Shown: in pieces, positions 24,671 through 38,207 of the stretch
Layout: each line of letters begins with the position of its first letter
Position numbering within the stretch: the first letter of the stretch is position 1
NCBI RefSeq assembly: GCF_051401765.1
Contig: NC_135071.1
Coordinates: forward strand, 11,820,961-11,884,960
Length of the DNA: 64,000 bases
Source of the DNA: Calliopsis andreniformis
Taxonomy: Eukaryota > Arthropoda > Insecta > Hymenoptera > Andrenidae
Direction of reading: 5' to 3'
Notes under the pieces: model-generated
Told to the model about the DNA's origin: nothing
The model's input: the letters and a program-made list of their open reading frames with translations, nothing else
Database searches by the model: none
Made by a program: the position numbers and the translations under genes

Positions 24671-27584
24671 TCAAGCTTGTAAGGGGCTTAGCTGTTAATG
24701 TTCTATAAATGGAGTGGTCTCTTACAAATTTAAATGAATATAAGGTGTTTGATGTAGACATGCTTCGTGCAGTCGCTAATAATAGTTCCTTTTGTTACTT
24801 GAAGCGTTAGACTATCTAGACGTGTTGAAAGTGTACTGCATTTTTGAGAATTTATTTCTATGTTACAAAGACAGTCTTCTTTGAAATATTTTGTAAGAAG
24901 ATAGACACATGTATCTATGATGTATAAAGATTCTTCTTTTCAGTTTTTATTTTTAAAAAATGGTGGTTGAGAGTATACTATAACGTACACGATTTCTTAT
25001 GAATAGGTTTCTCAAACTAAATATGAAAAAGGGGATATTAAATCAATTTAAATTGTCTATCGTCTGACGTAGGATTTTTTCATTTGGTTGAAAAACCACG
25101 AAATGGTATCACTTTGAAGTGGAAAGTCTTGTTCTTGGAAGAAAATGGTCCCTTTACTTATTTCTAAATCATGTAAGAACTGAGATATTGAAAAAGTCTT
25201 ACACCAGACGATAGAGAGTATACAGAAGAATGTCTATACAAAATAGAGTAAGAATCGGTAGAGTTTTACTCCAGTTACAATGTACAACCTTTATAAAAAT
25301 GTGAAAAAAAAATACATAAGTTCTCGATATCATCAAGGGACAGTTTCTCCAATTTTTGTGATACTCTGATGGTGTGCAAAGTAGCACAGAATATTCAACA
25401 CTTATTTTCCTTGTAAACTGACATTCTTGTGAAAGAAATGTAAAAGGTTGTAAATGCGGTGTAGAAAACGTGCTCGTCTTAATATCTCAAATTTCAGGAT
25501 ATTTTATTTTCTTGTACTGAAATGAATTTTCTGAAGGAAAGGATATGCTCCATTTGCACTAACAATCCTCACTCCAGGCACTTACATCATTCACAATCTT
25601 CAACTTCTGAATTACTTCAAACAGATGCAAAGAAATACAGTCCGGTCAAAGTTCCTTCCTTTTAAGCTCGAATAATATTGGAAGATGCCATAGCTGAAAT
25701 TTTTATCGTAAAAATATTTTATTAACGTTTGAAGGAACGTAATGTAACGTCAAGTAATCAAACTTGGCTATCGAGGAGAGTGAAGATCAAAGGTAAGCTT
25801 CCCTTCGGCTGGACCGAACAAAATATCTCTGAAAACTTTAATGAAAGAACACGATTCGTACAAACCCGATACAGAAAGTTCCCCAGTGAACCTTGACAGA
25901 AAGAAGAGCTTCTAAAAGGTTACAAAATTCCATATGTTTCACCGAATTCAGTAAAGGGATAAGCCGAAGTCGGTAGAAAACCAATTCAATGGAACATGAT
26001 TCCTCGGTGAATTAAGTCGAGCCTTTTGATGAAAAAAAGCACAAAGAAACAGTGGTCGATGAAGGCAATTTTTCTTAAACTTACAAGGAACATAATACAG
26101 AGCTTTCAAGCATCCTCGTTTTCGTACTTTGTTACAATTGAGTGCTCCCGAGCTGACAGGTGCAAATTGTAAAAGTCTCTTTCGTCGGAAATGGAAGAGA
26201 AAAGATTCTTAACTTTCGCCAGAAAACGCAAACTGAAGGAAGAGCGTGACGAATTGTTAGCAATTACACGTTCACAAATCTATCACTCTTACAATTAGAA
26301 CACGGCTAGTCTTGTACTGGTTCAAATGAAATAATAGTGACATGCCAATTTTAAGGAATGGCTACAATTTAAGTAGATTATATTAAAGTGGTAAATTGAT
26401 TACACGTACACCCATATAGAAACGTCAGCGAACTGTTTTACGTACGACAGAACATACTTCTATAATCTGACGGTGCATCATTCCGCTGGCAATCAACAGA
26501 AATGTATCACATTAATGAACAAACGTGCTAGTTAATAACAATTATCACTTCCATTCGGATATTGCGTCACTCACGAGATACACGCCACAGCTACAGCTTC
26601 TAAGCATTCATGCTAACAAACCGAAACTGCGGTATCGGCATAAACGCAGGATATTCTGCATAACTGAGATTACCAGAGTTATACTGGTAATAATAAATTA
26701 ACAATCCCCGTATTGTTATTTAATTACGTTTTGCATATTCGCTGCTCGAAACAGATATTTCCCTTTAATTCTGTTTATTATTTGCATTACCGAAATAGTA
26801 CTTCATTACTTTAAACGAATTCTAGTTTTTTCCAGTTTTATCTCATCCATTTTCGATGGTTTGACATTTTAGTCATGATCTATACAAATTTATGATGATC
26901 TATTACTTATGCAAAACAATTTGGATAATTAATATCCCGAAATTAAAATCCTAATAAAATTAATTTGTTTATTAAAAATTACTTAAACTGGTGTATCAAA
27001 CTTTAATAAAAATTACATATTACATATTACAAAATATAACAGAAATTTTTGGAAGAAGAAATGAAGAATATTAGTTCCAGAAATTCGTTTTGTAGTTATA
27101 TTTAATTTGTATAATTCGGATTTATTCTTTCCCTGCATTACCTAAACCTTAGTTTTGGGGAAAATATTTACTTGTAATAACGAAAGGAAAGAAGATTTCC
27201 GGGGATCATGAAGGATCTGGTATCCTGTACGTAATTCTAGATCCATCGGTAGATGTGTCAGCGGAATGGCACTACGCAAATAGGATATGCGATTGTATCG
27301 TATAAATTCTAATGGCATTGTTCCTTACAGGTATAAGTAAAGCACGATCGATTTAGCAGTATAACGAGCAGGTTGATCCGTTTCATTGTTCCATTCATTA
27401 CTCGTTGCTAATAGGATTGCAAATGTGTTCCATATAATGACAGCGAGCTGAGCATAATCAGACTTCGAATAAAAATGCCTGATGCCTGATTTGTTCAAAT
27501 ATCAGTCATATATCTGAATATTGTAAATATGAAAGCCTAAACACCTGTGAAATAATAACACACTTTTATTCTGCTTTTTTCCAG

Positions 27585-27739
27585 ATTGGATATAGAGTAC
27601 ACAACAAATTCGTCAAAGGCTTTCTTGAAAATCTCAGACGTTAAATTGGAAGACGAGGGACTTTACAAATGCGAGGCCACGTATTTAGCAGTGAATCGCG
27701 AGTGCAATAATGTTCAGCATATAATACTCAATGTCACTG
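27585..27739 (+). CDS. Sidestep-like Ig-domain protein, internal exon 2 of 4 seen (second half of Ig1)
   Basis: This exon completes Ig1. The acceptor is TTTTTTCCAG ending at 27584. Its first base completes the AG|A Arg codon left open by the upstream exon (phase 2). The donor is CACTG|GTAAGT at 27740 (phase 1). The coding text includes FLKISDVKLEDEGLYKCEA, the textbook Ig E-F strand motif (L.I..V...D.G.Y.C), with the canonical Cys at 27670. A second Cys at 27703 (VNREC) probably pairs with the extra Cys at 11905 in the previous exon. Two N-glycosylation sequons are visible (NSS near residue 8, NVT at the exon end). The domain ends in a typical G strand, HIILNVT. The ORF continues past the donor only briefly before a stop. 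Sidestep-family Ig1 usually carries YRCRVDF at the second Cys; this copy reads YKCEATYL, so it is a divergent member or a related Ig family. Confidence 0.9.
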
Positions 27740-29539
27740 GTAAGTATTTTAATATAACTCTTCTGCGGGATCAAGTTTGAAAATCTTTTTCTCTTCAAAT
27801 TTGGTTTTGACGCAATTGATATGAAATCTGGTCAATAATTTTTGTGATCAGGAGAAGAAAATTTCTATTTAAGGAGATGTTCCATGAAATATTATAAAAC
27901 TGAAGAGTCATTTTTTTTTTAAAACATTGTAGCCATGTAACGTATGTAGTGTACAGAAATGTGATTTTCTATGCCTTTAAAGGCATTCATTCACTAAAAA
28001 TTGAAGCTTGTAGGATATAGGAGTGTTACACAAATATCAAGTTTGCATTAAACTCACTCAATTAAGCACACAACCAATTCCCAAAGTGGGGCCCACGTGT
28101 TATGAAACACCCTGTGTACAACATATGCTCATCTGCCATTTTCTGCTTACTTTAGTGCGTAGATTCAGCTCCTAAAGTATCCACATGTATTTGTAAATCA
28201 TTCTATATCCACGTTTAATTAAAAAATTATTTAGAAAACCATGTAACAGTTCTGCTCAGAAGAATTTTTCCAAAAAAGTTTTTAATTATCTTGAAATGCG
28301 TATATACTATTTATAATAATATAAAAAGTATTATTGCAAACTGCAAGTCGCCTAGAGTTGCCTCAGAGGATTCACGCCTTTAAGAAAATTTCATAATTCC
28401 CGCTGGAATCATTCTACGGACCCTCGCTCTGTCTCGAACGAAGAAGCGTCAGGTTTTAGCGGGAATTCGGGCAACGTCCGACTAATTTCGAACAGAATCG
28501 GTCATTTGACGCGTGCCTCGCGGCTCAAAATAGCGTATAATTTAATTAATCGATTAAACACCGACGATCTCTAGCGGTAAGATATGCACGGAATAACTCG
28601 TATTAGACGTATCGTACTTGTACGATCCGTGTAATCGGGGTAATCCCAGTAATTCGACAAACGAGAAAGCCGCAGTACTAATCCGAAGTGGTAGCGGCTA
28701 AACCACTGAACCGGTTATCTTGACACACGCAACATGTCATACCATTAAAGTGCGGTTGAATTTACCTACATGAAAGGGATACCAATTACTTTGAAATTTT
28801 AGTTAGAAACCGAGGGCCCACTCGACGGTTTCACGAGAGGAGCCAGCCTAACCGTAATAAATGTGCATGTTTGAACGATGCCTTTGACCTTGGAAAAAGG
28901 TTCACACTCTAAACTCGAAAATATTTAATTAGTTGAGCAGAAGTCACGTTTTTAATGGGAAATGATAGTGAATGCATCGGGCATTCGCGAGTGAAGGCTA
29001 AAGGAAAGTTATATGAATGCTTAGGTGAGTTTATTAAATGTTTGAATGATGTATAATTGTTTGTGTTGATACTTTAAATATCACATCATGTTCACTCAAA
29101 ATTTTGCTATTCAATTTACTTCATTGTGTACTTGTTTCTATTATATATTATGTATAGTATGTTCTGCTGAAAACTTTTTTTCATCATCTGTACTCGTTTA
29201 AGTAGAATTTTAAGCATTCATTTGTGTTGAGACTTGTTTCAATTAATTGTAATTGAATAACTGATGTGGGGATCGAAGTCATTACACAAATATTTGTTAA
29301 ATGTATTTTATTTCTAAAACTGTGGATTGAAAAAACTTAATTTTTAAATTTCACTTTCCTGGTTATTGTATTATTACATTTTCTTCTAATTGATATACTT
29401 TTTGTGTAACTAATATTATTGTTGAATTATAATTTGTATAATCGTTCAACCCTTATCGTACTAAGAAGTTACAAACAGTTCTAGTGATTGGAATTTTATA
29501 AAAAGACTTCTACAATTTAAAACTTTTTAAGGCGTTGAT

Positions 29540-29705
29540 TATCTGAAATTTTTTAAATTAAAAATTGAAACGTTTCAAAGATTCAAGATTTGAATCTTAA
29601 ATGTAAAAGCTTTTGGAACTGTAATATTTGAAACTTTGAAAAAGTGAAGATTTGTATTTTAAATATTCAAAAATTTGAAGAATCTGAAGTTTGGAAATTT
29701 TTTAA
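29540..29705. repeat. Degenerate AT-rich periodic repeat patch
   Basis: Successive imperfect units such as GATTCAAGATTTGAATCTTA, TAATATTTGAAACTTTGAAA and AATTTGAAGAATCTGAAGTT. Same class as 32515-32800, shorter and more diverged. Confidence 0.45.
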
Positions 29706-32514
29706 TTTAACATCGTCTCTGTTGAAGAGACTGAGTCTTTGACTAACTCCATCTTGCTTTGCTAAAAGTTAGAAATAGTCAATGCATTTAAAATTTAAAA
29801 GTCATTGCGTTCTCTTCTTATCAATTATATTTTCCAAACCTCTACACGAATAATATTAAACAAATATCACTTTGTCCAGTACATTAGGTTACTTAAAATG
29901 CTACTGTTTAAAATACAGACATTTACTCCTTATCTTTCTCTTTATCTTCTCTCCATTGTTTACTATCAGAAGCATACTGCATTTAAAAAAATCAGGAAAA
30001 AAATGAATCACGCAAGGACTTTCAGTAACGACCAGATACTAAGTTCCAACGTTTCCTAAAAAAATTCCAGACACCATGAAAGTTGCCGTAAAAGCAGGTA
30101 GTTCAAACTCGTTAAAGAATATTCTTTGTCGTCGAAACGAAGCGGTCCGTGATGCTCCCTTCTTACAGGCGAAGCGGATTGCAGCCAGCTTACCGCAGAA
30201 ATTTTCACGTTAAGTTCCTGTCGCGTTAACAATGTTGGAAACTGCCCAAAGTACCGTTACATTCGTCATATTCTTCCAGAGCTGCGATAACCACGGGACT
30301 GTTCTAACAGTGGAACGTGTTTTGAACTCGTCCAACCGTGCCGAAACTGTTCACCCATCGAGAGTTTATTGTAATTACAACGTTGCGCAGAGAGTGTTGC
30401 AAATCCAAACGTGGAAATGGGCGGAGGTCGAAACGCAGAAAGCTAAAATACCACAGAGAATCTAAATTTTGAGAATTTATTTTCAGAACACCTCTCAAAT
30501 TTTGAGGTGTAGAATTTCAACAAAATCTATCCTTTTTTAGCATTGTCAAGACATGTGTTTTATGAATTAGTCGCTTTAATCAGAAAAACGAGAATTTCTG
30601 TGAAGAAATTTACACAAACAAATGAGTTGGTTTTTTAATACACACTTCATAGATACAATGAAATTTATTTTTCTGAAATTTGAAATACTTTTAGCGAAAG
30701 CTTCAAGTGCTCTTTTTCTCAAACACAATCTTTTAATGTATCTCGTAATCATTGTCAGTGTATTTATAAAACTTAAATGTGAGATTGCCAAAAATGTGTA
30801 ATCTGTGAGGTATTTTTAATTTGATTTCCACCAAGGGGAAACGAGTATCCTCAGGGCAAGTTCGCAACAAGCCAAACATCACGAACCATTTTCATTTTCC
30901 ATTGTAATCGTGTTGTGATTTTAAAGAACGCATCGAATGCGTTGCTTCGCAAGTTAGAATTGAAAAACGCGCTCGAAAGAAGCCACAATTCACCGGTTCG
31001 AGCAGTGGTCTGTCGGTAACCATGAATACAGGCAAATAAAAACAATCGGTACCGCGTCGCTATTAAAGCTCGTAAATTGCATACTTGCACACACGCGCGA
31101 CGATCGCGTATGAAGTGCGTTCGTCGTCGTCGTGGTTGTGCATCATTTCATGGACAGCGTTATTCCTGGTCGAAACGGACGCCTTTCAACTGAGCCTTGT
31201 CATCCGCACTAATGACACGTTTCATATTTTTCCATTATTGCACGTTATCACGGCTAACGGTACAATTAACGGCAAACACCACGCGTTCGTTACTTTTCAA
31301 GCATTGTAAAACGTCGACGAAAGGCGCGATGGTATGCAGGGGGTTGTTATAGCGGTGGGAACGCGATATATTTTCCGACAGATTTTCAATAGTTGTTTCA
31401 GTCACCTTAAGTCTGCCTCAAGGCGAAAATGAGTTCAATTATTTTGACATGCTCAGAATAGAGGCACGCCAGTGGCAGTAACTATTGTGTCCATAGTAAT
31501 TCGAAAGTAGCCTTATAACTTTGAGAGTCATTGTCAGGCGAGGAAATTGTTATGTAGTAGTGCGAACTTGGTGCCTTCCATTGCGAAGTTCAAGTAACTT
31601 AATTATACATAGCACTGTGTGTTAAGCGTGTGCAGCCTAACAAAGTTGTAAACCTACATTCGAATCACGCTGTGTAACAAGGAAGTAATTATTCAGTACC
31701 TGAATAATCAAAATTTTCCTATGCCAAAGACTTCAAACTCTTTCCGTTCTGAAAAACGTGAAACACCATGGAACTGTTAATTGCACAAAGTGGTCCCCGA
31801 GAGTGGCGAGTTTCCACGCAATTCCAAGGGAGAAAGAAAACGTGTTTTAATCTACCTTGTGGATTTCGTGGAATAACTCGGAAAGAGTATGTGAAAGAGA
31901 GCATGTGAGGAAGAGGATTTTGAGGACGACGCAAGCTCAATCTCGGCACGATTTTTCGACTGAGTGACACAGTTAAGGGGTGAAATTAAACAGTGCCATT
32001 CTCTTTTCTTACGTGCTTCGTGCGCCGAGTATCACTCGTTGTCCTTGTCGGGAAAGCTTTGCCCCGGGCGATTGCAGTTCCCATTTCCTTTTTTAAAACG
32101 ACACGTGCCTTTAGCGTAAAAACCTTTCTGACGAATAACCTGTGTATTTGTATGTCAACGAGCCGCGACACCAGCATGGAGCTTCTGGGGAACATTGTTC
32201 TTCGACGAGTGGATACTTGGTCAGTTTCTGAGTAATTAGCATAGGTAGCTGATAGAAGTTGTACCTTTCTTTCATTACGCTGATAGCTTTTTATAAACGT
32301 GAAATATAAAAGTGTTAATCTTTTGATCCTCTTTTTCTACGTGTTTCTTTACAAATGGTTATTTAAAATAATTTAAAGAGTAATAAGAACAATAATAATG
32401 CAATACTTGTGAAAATAAGTGGATAAAATATTTTGTTTCAATCAAAATATAAAAGTTAGAGTTATTCTTGTTGTACTTGTACACTATATAATTTAAACCT
32501 AGAATAAAACTTCG

Positions 32515-32800
32515 AAGGTTAGAAAAATTCGGAAATCTGAGCATTTAAATATTATAATATTTGAAAATTCGAATTTTGGAATATTTATTAGAAAATTTGA
32601 ATATTTAAGTATTGAGATATTTAATATTCTGAATGTTTTAATATTTAGAACTTTGAGAATTAAACAATGCTGGAAATTTGAGTATTTGATAGATTTAAAA
32701 ATGTTGAAAATTGAGAATTTGAAAAGTAGAATATTTTCTTGCTGAAAAATGTGAAAGCTAAGAAGTTTGAATATTTTAAAATTCAAAAATTTGGAATTTG
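32515..32800. repeat. Degenerate AT-rich periodic repeat (TTTGAATATTTGAAAATT type)
   Basis: Many imperfect copies of GAATATTTGAAAATTCGAAT, AATATTTAGAACTTTGAGAA and similar with a period of roughly 15-25 bp. The minus-strand ORFs over it (rich in F, I, N, S, K and L) are compositional. Similar shorter patches occur at about 7920-8070, 29540-29705 and 34795-34905. Confidence 0.6.
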
Positions 32801-34794
32801 TTCACGGTGAGGAAATAAAAAGAAGTGCTTTCACCTAAAAATATTTCTTGCAGCTGAGCTTTGTCTAAGATTTAAATAACGAAACAGGTACAGAAAGTAC
32901 ATTCAATTTTATTTTACGGCAGTTTCAACTTTTCTGTATATACAAGTCGCTGAAAACGTATGACAGAACTTTTACATCAACTTAATATCTGTTCCAAAGT
33001 TTCCTATATGTTCTTCATACAAACGCATGATGGTGGAAACTTGCGATTCCAATGGATGGAATGAAATTTGAAAACTTGAAACTCGTTTCGTACATAGACG
33101 CCGCGATTCTTTTACTGACTGTCAGGTTTCCCTTGGAATATCCATATGTCATACTCCAGTATAATGAAATTGGTCCATAAGAAAATTATTTTAGAATCTG
33201 TACGTATTATCTTTGCATCTAAGTGCAATCAATATTACTTCGAAAATCGATAAAAGCAACTAAAAATTAAGAAAGTTTAAAGTTGATCTAAGCATACGTG
33301 TGACAAAACAGTGGTTAGGTATAATGAAAATTAAGGATTACTTACAATAAATCAACGAATCAAAATTTAATTCTGTTTTCGCGTTTAACTAAAATTTAAA
33401 ACATAACATGTTAAATCAGTATATCGATTGACTGAGGCAGACCACTCGTTTTTAAAAGAAATATTCCAGACAAACTGTTTTATCGACAATATACTATAAA
33501 ATTTGGATTGTAAAACTAGTGAGGGAACGTATTATGTTTAATATTCAAAAATATTTTTCCGTGCAGAAGACGATTTTTATTTTCAGTTTCACATCCACGT
33601 TGAGAGGAACAATTTTTGAAAAATTTTTTAATGCATATCTGAACTATTGACCCGAAAGCAGAGCTGGGTATTATTAGAATGAATTTTCATTCGAGTAACG
33701 TTTCGAACAAATCTGGTTTCACTAACATTATAAAAGTAAAATATAATATTGAGAAATAACATTATTTTATACTCATTAGTTAGTCACAAATAATTCTTTT
33801 TATATGCAATCATTATCCCAACATTATTTGAAGCAGAATTCAGTCAAATAACGTCTACGTTCATCAAAAAGTTACTAATTGAAAGAAGTTTCATCAAAGC
33901 CTATGTGTAGGTAAACACGTAGACACAGAGAGATACGACACACTCTCGTTGCAATACAGCGTGAAAATTCTCGCGAGACACCGGAAGAAACGTTCCTTCG
34001 TCGTTGACCAGGTCAAATTACAATTAAAAGTCCCGTAACCCAGTTGAACTTATTGTAACAGTCGTTCGTACAAGTTCTGTAGGTTCGTCTCGCGTATTTC
34101 AAAGGTGAATTTATCGGATGAAAGGCTGTTACGGGCAGCCGAGCTATGCGGAGTACCAATTCAGCCTCTATTTAAATTGTATGAAGGACCACTTGTCTTG
34201 CGGCCAATCCAATTAGGTCTTCTGCCTGCTGGAAATTATGGGATTTCAGACCGCTCTCTGGGTCATTGGGCTTCGATCGGCTTCGCGAACACTCGTGATT
34301 GGACCTCCTTCTAATTCAACCGTGAGGATACACCGAGCCTCGGCCTTTTCGACGGCCCCGCGGGTGTTATTAAAGTCGTTTCCGAATGGCTTTCGTCGGC
34401 CTAACAACGAACGATGTGAGGAGAAACGGACTTTCAGGTAGAATTAGGGCCATTCCAATGACGAAATATTTCATTATTTCGTACATATTCGAATTCTACA
34501 GTAACTGATTAAATTATCTCTTTGAGTAAGAATGGGATTGAAAATACGCTTAAAATGGAATTAGATTTTTTACAAAGCTGTTACTGTGTCTTTCGTATCT
34601 GATATTGTTATCTGATAATAAGAATTTGACCATCTATTATAGATCATGTGTCTACTTGTGAGAGATTCTCGAGTGAAATTCTACGGTACGATGAAATCAC
34701 TCGCTCACTAGGTTTTGAATAGTAAATCTTGCATGTATTTTAAAGAAAAATATTAAACATGAACTAATTTTCGAAGTACCTAATATGTTTTTCT

Positions 34795-34905
34795 ACTTAA
34801 AAACACTTGGAAGAAATTCAACATTTAAAAGATATAGAATTTTGAAACTGTGCAAGTTTAAAGATTTGAATATTTGAAAGCTAAAAATTAGAAAATTCGA
34901 GGAAT
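34795..34905. repeat. Degenerate AT-rich periodic repeat patch
   Basis: TAGAATTTTGAAACTGTGCA, AAGATTTGAATATTTGAAAG and TAGAAAATTCGAGGAATTTA follow one another. Same class as 32515-32800. Confidence 0.4.
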
Positions 34906-37286
34906 TTAATTTTATACTTATTTGCATCTTATTATGATTTGATTACCTACTATAGAAATAAACTTTATTTATTTGACCTCTCGAATATTATTCTGCTAGC
35001 ACTGGGATCATTTGAATGGTTTAGAACTTGCAGTATTTGAAAAAAGTAGTCATACATCATACACATTTTTCTTTTACTAGTAATAGGTTTCTTGTACTAT
35101 TACTATGTAGTTTCAACATCAAACACATTCAGGTGTAACAAATGAACTCAGTTCTGAAGTAATAAAAGCTTGACACACAACTACGCCATAATGTAGCGAA
35201 ATTATATACAAGGTTCGCTGTGTACGCGATATTAAGATCTACGCTGCACAAAAAGTGTATATAAAGTCAAAAGACTTGAATAGGAATTCAGTTCAAAAGT
35301 CAAGTACTCACAAAAAACTAACACCATTGAATTAATTTTTGAGAAGACGTGTGTCCCCTTTTTTCTGCTACATACAACCAGAATCTAAATCATCGAAATA
35401 TTGAAGTACTTCACTACAGAAAGTACGAAACGGAATCTGTATGTTTGACTAGTTTCCACGTTCTAAAAATTAGTTTCGTGAGCTCTGCTTCTGCGAATGC
35501 TTCTACTTTCGGCTTAATCTCGTAGTCAACCAGCGTTTCAGGCACTTTAGTCGTTTTTCCACTTTTTTTTTGCTTTTGCGCTCTTTCATTTTAGGATAGG
35601 AAAATGAAAATTTCGCAGAAATGGTTCAACTTTAGAAAAGGCAGAAACTTTTTGTCGCCGTGACTCGTAGTCGACCTCTCCTCGGTAGGTATTTGCTTAA
35701 TAAAGTGGAAGCTGCGCGTAGGGAAACAAAATGGAGAACGAAAGGCTTCGTTAAATCCCGTGTTTGACAGATTTCAGCTTGTATTCGTGCGTGAACTATG
35801 CCTCTGGAGTTTTTGGGTAACTTTGTGGTAAACAGACAGGTTTTCGAGAATTTATGTGTCACGTGGATTAAACAGTATAATCCAACCATAATTTGGGTTG
35901 AAGGGTACTCGTGGAGAATATTTCGAAAGTATTTGGTAAGTATAAAATCGTTGAAATTTATTGTTATCTGCAGTTTCCTTTTTATTTACAGACTTTTCTG
36001 CTTATATTTAAAATTTTGAAATCTTAAAATCCATATGAGATTCATTCTCAAAACATATATAAGTGCTATAATTCATGTAAACATAATGTAAACATAAGAA
36101 TTGTGGCTTTACTTTAAAAAAAGAAAATATTCCTTACAAATTTCAATGATACTGTCAATAGTCTCAATTAATCTAACCCCTAATGACCAAAAAGTCGATG
36201 CAACTTTAAACACTAGAATAGAAAAGTGTTGTTTCGAAATCAGTGATCGTCACTCTGTAATAAATTGCTTGTTATTCTGTTTCAATTGAAACTGTTTCAC
36301 TTGGCTCGTTCCTTGAGTTTCGTATTTCTTTAGAATTTTCTCATTTTCTTTCCGTCCTCTCGAAGCTCATTTCAGCTCGTATTATGAAATCGCTGCTGTG
36401 GGACCCAGCGATCTACTAGATTAGAGAAACCCCACAGTGGTCCATGACAAGTGGTACATTTCTGGTACAAGAGCATCTCAAGCTTTTCTTAGATCTCGGT
36501 TCTGGAAACGAAATATTTCGAATTTCTTATATTCTGAATTAGTGGTCTGATATATCACACAAAAAATTGAAAAATCATCAATTCTTTTTGTTCCATTATT
36601 TCTTCACATTTTAATATTCTATTTTTGTTTTTGGTTAAATTATTTGATGAATGTGGAATCAGTAAATCCACTATTTGTAGAATCTAAAACAAATAGTGCA
36701 ATTATAGACAATGTGAACAGTAGAACTACCAGACTCGTTAAATTGACAAGTGTGATTATTCCTTGTGTATATTTTATATTCTACAAATTTTATTTTTTTT
36801 TTTTTCAGTTAATGCTGAATTATACAAAAGAAAGATGTGAATGAACGTTATTTCTATAAACTACCTATTTTTCAAATATTTGTAATTCTGGCACATCGTT
36901 AAAAATACACATGAATTAACCACAGTAGTTCTAGTCTTAAAAGTTCATCGAATAAGAAAATTAAAGAAATGATAAAACTCTTAAATTCATACTAAAGAAA
37001 AGTATTCTTTAAATTAAAGTTTAATATCTTTTCAACAGTTTATACTGGTTTTTAGCGACAAAAGAGAAGAAAAGGAAGAAGAGAGAACGAAAAGAAATAA
37101 AAATGGAACTGCGTTGGGTTTAGGTCAATAAGTTAAATAACTTTGTTTCATAAAGAATAGAAATCACGTTGCAGATCTGGCGATAAAATTGTCTTTGAAG
37201 TTTGAATATATTTGATTTTTCTGGTTCTGTTTGATATTGACATATTCTAGAGTAGTTCGAAATATACGAACTTCCTTCTCGCGAGG

Positions 37287-37314
37287 ACAGTTGTTCGATC
37301 CCCCGAACAGCTGT
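37287..37314. other. Hairpin, 11-bp stem, 6-nt loop
   Basis: ACAGTTGTTCG-ATCCCC-CGAACAGCTGT, fully paired apart from one T-G wobble. It superficially resembles a tRNA T-arm (TTCGATC) but has no cloverleaf around it. Confidence 0.6.
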
Positions 37315-37369
37315 GCCACGATTGGTCGTATAATCAAAGCTCCACAATGAAAATTAGCACATTCCGAAC

Positions 37370-37730
37370 CTTGTAGTACACACGTGAAGCCGCCCCCTTC
37401 TCTCTCTTTCCCAAATATCACGACTCTGTTTTAGAAACGTCTCTGTACGACATAACCAGAACACGCGTGCATGCCACATTCCGCATCGAATAACCCTCTC
37501 GACATTAATTTATCGCGAGAGCACCGAGGCGCATCGAGACGGCGCTTTCGATATCCCCATCCGCGATAATGCGCGATGCGTTAAAAAGTCGTTTGGCAGC
37601 AAGCAACTGGAGGAGGAGGGAAAAAACGCGCACATAAAGCTATGTCCAGGCCAAAGACAAGCATGAACGAACGTGGACAAACGCGAATGTAGACGAACAA
37701 ACAACGGCGAGCATGAATATTCCTGATCGA
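37370..37730. other. Small CpG-rich block
   Basis: CpG-rich sequence (ATCGCGAGAGCACCGAGGCG, GATAATGCGCGATGCG) about 500 bp upstream of the GACGTC-rich inverted pair. No exon was recognised. Confidence 0.35.
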
Positions 37731-38207
37731 CGATCGTGCATGCTCGTTAATAACATTCGAGTATTTTCGACAGTATTCCACAGTACACATTTCGGTTATT
37801 TTTCCAGTTGCATTGTTGGATGACTAACCTGTTAGATCACACTTCTGTTTTTTTTCTATGTCAAAGTATAAATTCGCTGAGCTTAATCATAGTTGTCCAA
37901 GCACTCTGATCATCCTCTCTATCATTCGTAATAGTCTATATAAAAGCGCATGCTTAGACATTCTTAGACATTATACTACAATCTACTCTAACTCTCAGCG
38001 TTGATTCTTCTTTAATTTATCCATTCCACAGTTGTATACTCTAGTTGCACTTACTATGTCGTCGAATCGGTTGTTATAGAATAGAATGTTCAGCTGCTGA
38101 TATGCAATTCAGGTTTGGAACATACATTTTGAGGTTGTTTACTTAGTGGGACATGTATCTTAAGCGTCCAGGTATGAGACATTTATCTTATGTGTATAAC
38201 AATACCA

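Larger units (their letters stand above)
12009..27584 (+). other. Intron between Ig1 half-exons (15,576 bp)
   Basis: The intron is bounded by CAG|GTAAAA and TTTTTTCCAG and splits Ig1 between its two canonical cysteines (phase 2). I see no other gene in it. It contains a nested pair of inverted-repeat elements (15253-15950), a 75-bp palindromic element (19510-19584), a 482-bp foldback element (21238-21719), two perfect 10-bp-stem hairpins (22817-22839 and 23062-23090) and a CpG-dense block (about 23930-24670). Intervals 12010-15250, 15960-19500 and 24700-27580 show nothing beyond ordinary AT-rich intron sequence. Confidence 0.8.

Noticed and set aside
37281..37320. tRNA T-arm-like TTCGATC motif
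   Set aside because: It is an isolated hairpin; no acceptor, D-arm or anticodon arm can be drawn around it.
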